From: CAYLWW01 sp964387585
GTDB lineage: Bacteria; Pseudomonadota; Alphaproteobacteria; Rickettsiales; Midichloriaceae
Direction of reading: 5' to 3'
Assembly (NCBI GenBank): GCA_964387585.1
Contig: CAYLWW010000061.1
Span: forward strand, 1-9,063
DNA: 9,063 bases
Shown here one piece after another: positions 1-4,755 of this stretch; the stretch's first letter is position 1; each line of letters starts with the position of its first letter. A program made the position numbers and the translations under genes. The notes below the pieces were generated by a model. It saw only the letters and a program-made list of their open reading frames with translations, was not told the DNA's origin and made no database searches.

Positions 1-2
1 TT

Positions 3-463
3 TTTGGAGTTCGTATTCAGTCTATTAGTATGGCTCTCCAAAGGCTTGGAATTAGCCGAAAAAAAGATCCCGTGTTATAAAGAAAGGGAGCAAAATAGGC
101 GAGCAGAATTCATAAAGCAAATGCGCTTCTAATATACTGGTACCCGCTTGTTTTCAGGGAACTTGCAACACAGCACTGTTTAATTTTTGGATCCAAAACT
201 TTCTGGTAACGGTTTTAAAACCTGGAACTGTGGTGATTATGGATAATACAACTTTCCATAAATCTGAAAAAACTAAAAGTCTCATTGAAAATGCCGGTTG
301 CACAATTCTTTTCTTACCTCCTTATTCTCCTGACCTTAATCCCATTGAAACTTTCTGGGCTAACCTCAAGCAAAAAATTAAAACATTATTATTTAATCAT
401 TCTATTTCTTTGTAATATCCTATCGATCAAGCCTTTGAATTCTATAATTATCAATTAGAATGA
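3..463 (+). pseudogene. IS630-family transposase, decayed remnant (5' end outside window)
   Basis: These are pieces of an IS630/Tc1-type DDE transposase in three reading frames. Frame 3 (3 to about 62) reads FGVRIQSISMALQRLG, the end of the helix-turn-helix DNA-binding part. The reading then shifts at an A-run to frame 1 (about 61-129), which gives YKEREQNRRAEFIKQM and a stop at 130-132. Frame 2 takes over from about 131 with NILVPACFQGTCNTALF and runs into the catalytic core: VVIMDNTTFHKS carries the second catalytic Asp, and PPYSPDLNPIETFW carries the final acidic residue. The stretch between the frame 1 and frame 2 pieces, which should hold the first catalytic Asp, is missing, so an internal deletion is inferred. 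A TAA at 413-415 interrupts the end, after which the same frame continues with PIDQAFEFYNYQLE to a TGA at 461-463. The element cannot make an active transposase. Family assignment is firm; the exact IS name is not known. Confidence 0.9.
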
Positions 464-481
464 CTATCCTCTGTTAATATC

Positions 482-655
482 TTATACTTCTGATACTTTT
501 TTGATACCATTAGTATAAGCGGCTATTGTAGCTTTAAGCTTAATTGCAGCCGCTCCATTTTTATCTAGAACTTCAAGCACTTTTTTTGTTCTTATTAAGG
601 AGTAAAAAGTAGGAGTGGCATTGAGAAAATATGCCTCGGTAACGGTTTTGCTCAT
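482..655 (-). CDS. Small hypothetical protein, 57 aa, possibly a gene fragment
   Basis: An ATG-to-TAA open frame on the minus strand encodes MSKTVTEAYFLNATPTFYSL, then a Lys-rich stretch, then DKNGAAAIKLKATIAAYTNG and the end IKKVSEV. The composition is protein-like (mixed polar and small residues, predicted mainly helical), with no signal peptide, membrane segment or motif I can name. No purine-rich ribosome binding site lies before the ATG; the bases upstream read CTCTCCCGTTCAATA. It ends only about 20 bases from the end of the IS630 remnant, so its last residues may be supplied by junction sequence and the original gene may have been longer. It could equally be a chance frame in decayed DNA. 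Function is not assigned. Confidence 0.35.
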   Translation of the reverse strand: MSKTVTEAYFLNATPTFYSLIRTKKVLEVLDKNGAAAIKLKATIAAYTNGIKKVSEV

Positions 656-661
656 TATTGA

Positions 662-868
662 ACGGGAGAGAGTAAATATTTTTACTCTGAATAGAGAATT
701 TACTATTACCCAGTATTATATAAAGAAGCTTGATTAGGCATTGAAAGTATTGCTTTTTATAAAGCTAAGAATATGCAAAAAGCCATTTAAGACGCAGAAA
801 GAACATTGCTTTATTTACTTACTTATTCTCTAGAATATCCACTCAATCGAAAAAACCGATGCGAGATA
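662..868 (+). pseudogene. Possible relic of an unidentified gene with in-frame stops
   Basis: One plus-strand frame stays protein-like across about 200 bases although interrupted by TAG at 692, TGA at 731 and TAA at 788. The pieces between the stops read YYYPVLYKEA, then LGIESIAFYKAKNMQKAI, then DAERTLLYLLTYSLEYPLNR, and the frame closes with TAG at 869-871. The persistence of plausible residues in one frame around three stops suggests an old inactivated gene, but there is no recognisable domain and chance is a real alternative. No start codon or ribosome binding site is evident. Confidence 0.2.
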
Positions 869-996
869 TAGTAATCAGAATAGCTATGTTCTTATGATCT
901 CTATTACTAATATCACACTTAAAAAAATGAGACTTCACAATAAGTACTATAAAAGCTTGTTTTGAGAATTACTAGATGAAGAATGAGAAAAGCTAA

Positions 997-1029
997 GATT
1001 TTAGAAAATATTTTTCTACTTCTAAAATC
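997..1029 (-). terminator. Candidate terminator hairpin downstream of pal
   Basis: GATTTTAGAA (997-1006) and TTCTAAAATC (1020-1029) form a perfect 10-base inverted repeat around a 13-base loop. It begins about 30 bases past the pal stop codon on the minus strand, where a transcript end is expected. In the pal direction the stem is followed by TTAGCTTTTC, which is only moderately T-rich, and the stem has few G-C pairs. A weak intrinsic terminator or a 3'-end protecting hairpin are both possible. Confidence 0.4.
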
Positions 1030-1058
1030 AAGGCTTTCCACTTAATGGTTTTTATTTT

Positions 1059-1559
1059 TTATTGGCCACTAATCACAGTCACTGCTCTACGATTTTGCCT
1101 CCATGCTTCTTCATCATGTCCGATAACAGCTGGTTTATCTTTACCATAGCTAACGGTTGATAATCTTGAATTATCAATACCTTTGCTTTCTAGATAATGT
1201 TTAGCGCTATTAGCACGACGTTCTCCTAAAGCTAGGTTGTACTCTACAGTACCTCTTTCGTCACAATAACCTTCTACGGTGAATTTTAGGTTAGAATTTG
1301 TATTGATAAATTCTGCTTGATTATCCAAAGTTGCTTTGGCTTCAGCTGATAAACCTGATTTATCAAAAGCAAAAAATACTCTATCTCCAACCTTATTTTG
1401 TAACTCATCAGTTAAAGCTAAGTTATCATAATTGAGATCTGCGGTTGCGTTAGGTGTTACCACATTACCGCTAACTCCACTAGTACTTGCTACTTTATGA
1501 CCGCATTTACATGCAGCTAAAAGCACTACTGTGCATGCTGTGGCAAGAAAGTTTTTCAT
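1059..1559 (-). CDS. pal: Peptidoglycan-associated lipoprotein Pal
   Basis: Pal is an outer-membrane lipoprotein that holds the membrane to peptidoglycan and works with the Tol system during envelope constriction. The 166-residue product starts with a lipoprotein signal, MKNFLATACTVVLLAAC, whose lipobox LAAC puts the lipidated Cys at residue 17. A flexible Ser/Thr/Asn-rich linker follows to about residue 45. The OmpA-like domain spans about 55-166, with FAFDKSGLS (64-71), GYCDERGTVEYN (97-108), RRANS (114-118) and NRRAV (156-160). Asp100 and Arg115 keep the 15-residue spacing of the diaminopimelate-binding pair in OmpA-like domains, so peptidoglycan binding appears retained. Length is normal for the family. 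The start is set by the signal peptide and by an AGGAGT ribosome binding site nine bases upstream. No tol gene is adjacent. An intact Pal implies some peptidoglycan in this organism, an inference of interest for Rickettsiales. Confidence 0.95.
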   Translation of the reverse strand: MKNFLATACTVVLLAACKCGHKVASTSGVSGNVVTPNATADLNYDNLALTDELQNKVGDRVFFAFDKSGLSAEAKATLDNQAEFINTNSNLKFTVEGYCDERGTVEYNLALGERRANSAKHYLESKGIDNSRLSTVSYGKDKPAVIGHDEEAWRQNRRAVTVISGQ

Positions 1560-1568
1560 AATTTTGTT

Positions 1569-1574
1569 ACTCCT
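1569..1574 (-). promoter_or_regulatory. Ribosome binding site of pal
   Basis: On the minus strand AGGAGT ends about nine bases before the pal ATG. It is the clearest Shine-Dalgarno sequence in the window; none of the plus-strand genes has one as good. This suggests pal is translated at a high level, as expected for an abundant outer-membrane lipoprotein. Confidence 0.8.
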
Positions 1575-1581
1575 AAACTAA

Positions 1582-1595
1582 TTAACATATGTTAA
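1582..1595. repeat. 14-base perfect palindrome in the pal leader
   Basis: TTAACATATGTTAA is self-complementary over its full 14 bases. It lies between the proposed pal -10 box (1608-1613) and the ribosome binding site (1569-1574), essentially at or just after the predicted transcription start. That position would suit an operator, but AT-rich DNA yields palindromes by chance, so a role is only inferred. Confidence 0.4.
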
Positions 1596-1607
1596 AACTA
1601 CTTTTAA

Positions 1608-1636
1608 ATAATAAAGTAGGCTAAAGAGCTTTACAA
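1608..1636 (-). promoter_or_regulatory. Candidate sigma-70-type promoter for pal
   Basis: Reading the minus strand, TTGTAA (1636-1631) and TATTAT (1613-1608) are separated by exactly 17 bases and match the -35 and -10 consensus at four and five of six positions. The predicted start lies about 40 bases before the pal ATG. A second -35-like TTGACC lies about 15-20 bases further upstream (1656-1651) but has only a poor -10 partner, TAAAGC. Confidence 0.5.
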
Positions 1637-1853
1637 CCTTTGTATTTGTTGGTCAACAATTTAAATTATCCATACTTTATTTCAAGTGTTTTGGTAGCTT
1701 TTTAGTCACTATACATATATAAACAATTAAATACACTAAATAAATTTAAGATAAATTGTTTAAAATGATTAATGACTTATACCTTTTAAAATTTTAAAGT
1801 TATTAAAACTAAATAAATTATTAATAAACACTATTTATATTACTTTCATAATA

Positions 1854-1875
1854 AAATAATTGCAAATAATTGCAA
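1854..1875. repeat. Tandem 10-base direct repeat upstream of plsC
   Basis: AAATAATTGC occurs twice head to tail (1854-1863 and 1864-1873), followed by AA. Each unit ends in the self-complementary hexamer TTGCAA, so two TTGCAA sites sit one helical turn apart, about 40 bases before the plsC ATG. It could bind a dimeric regulator or be a simple replication-slippage duplication. Confidence 0.5.
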
Positions 1876-1912
1876 GCAAAACCATTTTTAAAGCAATATC
1901 AGCTAGAAATTT

Positions 1913-2635
1913 ATGATATTCATCTTACTTCGCTCTACTATTTTTAATGGATTATTTCTTATTTGGAGTGCTATTTTATGTATTACCTGCCTGCCTATAG
2001 CTTTGCTATTACCCAATTATGTTAAATATATAGCATTATTGTGGTCAGAGGTAACTTTAACGCTATTAAGAATAATCTGTGGAGTGAGGTATAAGGTTAT
2101 TGATTCATCCAACTATAATAAAGATTTTGACAGGGTTATAATTGCTTCTAAGCATCAATCGGCTTGGGAAACAATTTTTTTTATTAAATACTTTAATTGC
2201 CCTGCTTTTATTTTAAAGGAGGAATTAATCAAAATCCCAGTATTTGGTATTTATCTTAAGTTATTACGAATGATTACTATAGACAGAAAAAATAGTATTA
2301 TATCGATAAAAAAAATTATTAGGGAAGTCAAAAAATTAAGAAATCATGGTAGAAACATTGTAATTTTTCCTGAAGGTACTAGAGTTAAGCCACTAGAAAA
2401 CCGCCGTTATCAATCAGGGATAGCTGCTATTCATAAATTTTTACCTAACTCAGTTATTATTCCTGTAGCTTTAAACTCTGGGTTATATTGGCCTAAAAAT
2501 TCATGGCTAAAATTTCCAGGAGTTATTACCGTGCATTTGTTAGATAAATTACCTAATGATTTAAGTAATAATCGAGTTAGAGATTACTTAGAAGAAGTGA
2601 TAAATAAGCATAGTGATAATCTTTTAGTTAAATAA
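1913..2635 (+). CDS. plsC: 1-acyl-sn-glycerol-3-phosphate acyltransferase (PlsC family)
   Basis: PlsC adds the second acyl chain to lysophosphatidic acid, giving phosphatidic acid, the precursor of membrane phospholipids, at the inner membrane. The 240-residue product has a hydrophobic N-terminal anchor (about 9-35). The acyltransferase motifs follow in order: SKHQSAWET with the catalytic His81, the acceptor-binding block GIYLKLLRMITIDR (112-125), FPEGTR (152-157), and IPVALNSG (183-190). The acidic partner of the catalytic His is Glu86 rather than the more usual Asp, giving H-x4-E; the lysophospholipid acyltransferase family tolerates this poorly in general, but I recall the same KHQSAWET form in related alphaproteobacteria. 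Length is typical. The ATG is fixed by an in-frame TAG at 1904-1906; no clear ribosome binding site precedes it. The gene appears to stand alone, with 91 bases before tyrS. Another acyl acceptor cannot be excluded from sequence alone. Confidence 0.9.
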   Translation: MIFILLRSTIFNGLFLIWSAILCITCLPIALLLPNYVKYIALLWSEVTLTLLRIICGVRYKVIDSSNYNKDFDRVIIASKHQSAWETIFFIKYFNCPAFILKEELIKIPVFGIYLKLLRMITIDRKNSIISIKKIIREVKKLRNHGRNIVIFPEGTRVKPLENRRYQSGIAAIHKFLPNSVIIPVALNSGLYWPKNSWLKFPGVITVHLLDKLPNDLSNNRVRDYLEEVINKHSDNLLVK

Positions 2636-2649
2636 ATACTTGAAAATTT

Positions 2650-2667
2650 ATTAAACATTTGTTTAAT
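2650..2667. repeat. Short inverted repeat between plsC and tyrS
   Basis: ATTAAACA (2650-2657) and TGTTTAAT (2660-2667) are perfect inverted copies separated by two bases, 15 bases after the plsC stop. With so short a loop it would form a poor hairpin in RNA, and no T-run follows, so a terminator is doubtful. It may be a protein-binding palindrome in front of tyrS or a chance AT palindrome. Confidence 0.3.
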
Positions 2668-2726
2668 TCAATAGCCAACACAAATTCTAACATGACACAC
2701 TACGTCATATTATATTACTCATAAAT

Positions 2727-3977
2727 ATGCATAAATCAAATTTCCTAAGAGAATTATCTGCAAGAGGCTATCTAAACCAATGTACTGATTTAGAAGGTCT
2801 AGATAAAGTATTATCTTCAGAAAAAATATCAGCTTATGTAGGTTTTGATTGTACTGCTAAATCATTACATGTAGGCAGCTTAATGCAAATCATGATAATG
2901 CGCTTATTACAAAAGCACGGTCATAAGCCTATTATTTTATTAGGTAGCGCTACCACATTAATAGGAGATCCTTCAGATAAAGATGAAGCTCGTAAAATGC
3001 TAACCACTAAGGAAATAAATGATAACAAAGAATCTATAGCCCAAATTTTCAAAAAGTTTTTAGATTTTTCTCCTTCTTGCCCTAATAATGCAATTATAGT
3101 AGATAATTTAGAGTGGTTAGAAAAAATCAGTTATCTAGATTTTTTACGTAACTATGGGCCTCTTTTTTCTATAAATAGAATGTTATCATTTGATAGTGTA
3201 AGATTGCGTTTAGATAGGCAATACCCCCTTAGTTTCTTAGAATTTAATTACATGTTATTACAAGCATATGATTTTGTAGAGTTGTTTAAACGTCACTCTT
3301 GTAAATTGCAGTTTGGTGGATCAGAGCAATGGGGTAACATAGTAAGCGGTATAGAGTTAGGTAGACGTACTGCAAATGCCGAACTATTTGGAGTTACTAG
3401 CTCGCTAATTACCACAAGTAACGGAGCTAAAATGGGAAAAACCGCTAAAGGAGCAGTTTGGCTTAATTCTGATATGTTATCACCATATGATTATTGGCAA
3501 TTTTGGCGAAATACTAATGATTCAGATGTGATAAGATTTTTGCATCTTTACACTGACTTACCTTTGGAAGAAATTGGTAAGTTAAGCTATCTAAAGGGCC
3601 AAGAGCTAAATCAAGCCAAAATTCTATTAGCTAATGAAGCCACTAAATTATGCCATAGTGAAAATGATGCTATTAATGCTATGAATACCGCAAGTATAGC
3701 TTTTTCTGATAGCGGTAATACAGATGGATTGCCCGTATGTGAAATTGATAAAGAACGCTTATTAAATGGTATACCTTTATATAAATTATTGGTTATAACA
3801 TCTATTTGTGAATCAGGTAATAGCGCTAAAAAACTGATACAGGGTAAGGGAGTGAAAATTAACGATCAATTAGCTAATGATGAATTAAGCTTGATCACTG
3901 TGAATGATTTTAATAATCAAGGTAAGTTAAAAATCTCTTCAGGGAAGAAAAAGCATCTATTAATTGAGTTAAAATGA
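2727..3977 (+). CDS. tyrS: Tyrosine--tRNA ligase
   Basis: TyrS is a cytoplasmic class I synthetase that charges tRNA-Tyr with tyrosine using ATP. The 416-residue product has the full domain set. The Rossmann fold carries AYVGFDCT (36-43) in the tyrosine pocket and HVGS (48-51), the HIGH signature. YMLLQAYDF (175-183) holds the Tyr, Gln and Asp that recognise the substrate, followed by GGSEQWGNI (197-205). KMGKT (235-239) is the KMSKS loop, in the KMGKT form common in bacterial TyrS. The C-terminal S4-type RNA-binding domain covers about 350-416, including SAKKLIQGKGVKIND. Length is normal for the bacterial TyrS type with an S4 tail. The start gives the usual short N-terminus ahead of LSARGYLNQCTD, but the bases before it lack a Shine-Dalgarno sequence. 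The stop codon overlaps the hemJ start, so the two are probably co-transcribed. Confidence 0.97.
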   Translation: MHKSNFLRELSARGYLNQCTDLEGLDKVLSSEKISAYVGFDCTAKSLHVGSLMQIMIMRLLQKHGHKPIILLGSATTLIGDPSDKDEARKMLTTKEINDNKESIAQIFKKFLDFSPSCPNNAIIVDNLEWLEKISYLDFLRNYGPLFSINRMLSFDSVRLRLDRQYPLSFLEFNYMLLQAYDFVELFKRHSCKLQFGGSEQWGNIVSGIELGRRTANAELFGVTSSLITTSNGAKMGKTAKGAVWLNSDMLSPYDYWQFWRNTNDSDVIRFLHLYTDLPLEEIGKLSYLKGQELNQAKILLANEATKLCHSENDAINAMNTASIAFSDSGNTDGLPVCEIDKERLLNGIPLYKLLVITSICESGNSAKKLIQGKGVKINDQLANDELSLITVNDFNNQGKLKISSGKKKHLLIELK

Positions 3978-4441
3978 CTTTTCTCTTTATGACAAATATC
4001 GAAAATTACCTAATCGAAAACTTTCTGTTATTCAAAACCATACATATAATAGCTGTTATATGTTGGATGGTTGGTTTATTATATTTACCTCGTCTTTTTG
4101 TTTATCACACTTCTGTAGAAAAAGACTCAGAAACAGCAAAGATTTTTCTTACTATGGAAAGGAGGCTGCTACGCTATATCATGCTTCCTAGCATGATTAT
4201 AACTTTAATATTTGGGTTATTATTAACTTTATCTTTAGATTGGAAATATGAAAAGTGGTTGCATATTAAGGTGGTATTGGTATTAGGTTTATTAGCTTTG
4301 CATTATTATTTTAGTCTATGTTATAAAGCTTTTTCTGATTACAGGAACAGTAAAAGTTCGCGATTTTTTAAAATCCTCAATGAGGTACCTACCTTATTAA
4401 TGATAATAATAATTATATTAGTGGTGATAAAACCATTCTAA
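3974..4441 (+). CDS. hemJ: Protoporphyrinogen IX oxidase, HemJ type
   Basis: HemJ oxidises protoporphyrinogen IX to protoporphyrin IX, the penultimate step of haem synthesis, in the inner membrane. The 155-residue product is strongly hydrophobic, with about four membrane segments (roughly 22-40, 68-88, 97-117, 138-153). Family marks are IHIIAVICWMVGLLYLPRLF (23-42), followed by VYH (43-45), with the conserved His24; EKWLHIKVVLVLG (93-105) with His97 and Lys99; and LNEVPTLLMI (135-144). The ATG at 3974 overlaps the tyrS stop as ATGA. A second in-frame ATG at 3989, giving MTNIENYLIEN, is an equally good start, since the residues before it are not conserved in the family. Neither has an obvious ribosome binding site, so translational coupling to tyrS is plausible. 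No other haem genes are nearby. The family was formerly annotated as a DUF or CopD-like protein. Confidence 0.88.
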   Translation: MTFLFMTNIENYLIENFLLFKTIHIIAVICWMVGLLYLPRLFVYHTSVEKDSETAKIFLTMERRLLRYIMLPSMIITLIFGLLLTLSLDWKYEKWLHIKVVLVLGLLALHYYFSLCYKAFSDYRNSKSSRFFKILNEVPTLLMIIIIILVVIKPF

Positions 4442-4574
4442 ATTAAAAGTTGCTAAGAAAACAGTTAGTGGGCACAAGCTAATCACGAAATTTGATGAGG
4501 TAAATCTTGAGGTATTAAAGCTATGCACTTCTCTTCTTCATGCTTTATTTGCTGCGCTTAACAAATTATTGTGA
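4431..4574 (+). other. Open frame without start codon after hemJ, possible gene fragment
   Basis: Directly after hemJ, in a different frame, a stop-free stretch reads LKVAKKTVSGHKLITKF, then DEVNLEVLKLCTSLLHALFA and ALNKLL before TGA at 4572-4574. There is no ATG, GTG or TTG in frame at its beginning and no ribosome binding site. The residue mix looks coding (amphipathic helix-like), but I do not recognise it. It may be a truncated gene end or a chance frame. Confidence 0.15.
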
Positions 4575-4603
4575 AATAATGATAAAATATAAGTGAAATT
4601 TAA

Positions 4604-4625
4604 ATAATTTATTATATTTTTTTTT
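4604..4625 (+). terminator. Candidate weak terminator ending tyrS-hemJ
   Basis: ATAAT, TT, ATTAT (4604-4615) makes a small all-AT hairpin followed at once by A and nine T (4617-4625). The T-tract is what an intrinsic terminator needs, but the stem is very weak. The larger ATTATT/AATAAT hairpin at 4565-4580 lies upstream and could assist. The last T bases overlap the -35 box of the uvrC promoter. Confidence 0.3.
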
Positions 4626-4652
4626 GAAAATTAAGCTAATCAATTTTATAAT
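4624..4652 (+). promoter_or_regulatory. Sigma-70-type promoter for uvrC-uvrB
   Basis: TTGAAA (4624-4629), 17 bases, then TATAAT (4647-4652) is a near-consensus housekeeping promoter: five of six at -35 and six of six at -10. It is the best promoter match in the window. Transcription would start near 4659, leaving a leader of about 97 bases before the uvrC ATG. No LexA-type SOS box was recognised around it, which suggests constitutive expression. Confidence 0.65.
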
Positions 4653-4755
4653 ATTCAAAAACTCAAATTATACTCTGTCAAACCAGATTTAATCATTAGT
4701 AAAAATCTATAGATATCATAATAAGCCTGAAAAGCTTTAAAGCAGTTATTATAAA

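Larger units (their letters stand above)
656..1058. other. Decayed spacer between the IS remnant and pal
   Basis: No intact gene is visible on either strand across about 400 bases. The plus strand holds short protein-like stretches broken by stops, described separately at 662-868. A second plus-strand frame reads ITNITLKKMRLHNKYYKSLF around 900-960 but is also closed by stops on both sides. The end next to pal carries a hairpin at 997-1029. Together with the IS remnant this looks like a region losing old coding sequence. No RNA gene or further IS end was recognised. Confidence 0.5.
1575..1912. other. AT-rich divergent spacer between pal and plsC
   Basis: This spacer separates two divergently transcribed genes. 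It contains the pal leader and promoter on the minus strand and the 10-base tandem repeat near plsC. A weak plus-strand promoter candidate, TTGTTT (1756-1761) then TATACC (1778-1783) with a 16-base spacer, could serve plsC, but in DNA this AT-rich such matches are expected by chance. I see no open frame, tRNA or IS end in it. Confidence 0.5.
4442..4755. other. Spacer between hemJ and uvrC
   Basis: This 314-base spacer separates two plus-strand transcription units. In order it holds the open fragment described at 4431-4574, a 6-base inverted repeat ATTATT/AATAAT around GTGA (4565-4580), a hairpin with a nine-T tract (4604-4625), a strong promoter match (4624-4652) and a leader of about 95 bases before uvrC. 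No tRNA or other RNA gene was recognised. Confidence 0.5.

Noticed and set aside
205..649. 12-base direct repeat GGTAACGGTTTT at 205-216 and 638-649
   Set aside because: The first copy is ordinary transposase coding sequence, no flanking similarity extends it, and a few exact 12-mers are expected by chance in 9 kb.
1781..1800. AT-only near-palindrome CTTTTAAAATTTTAAAG
   Set aside because: Imperfect and built from A and T runs; such symmetry is expected in spacer DNA of this composition.
2692..2708. ATGAC/GTCAT inverted repeat before tyrS, considered as a leader control element
   Set aside because: Only five bases per arm, and T-box control of synthetase genes is a feature of Gram-positive bacteria with a much longer leader.
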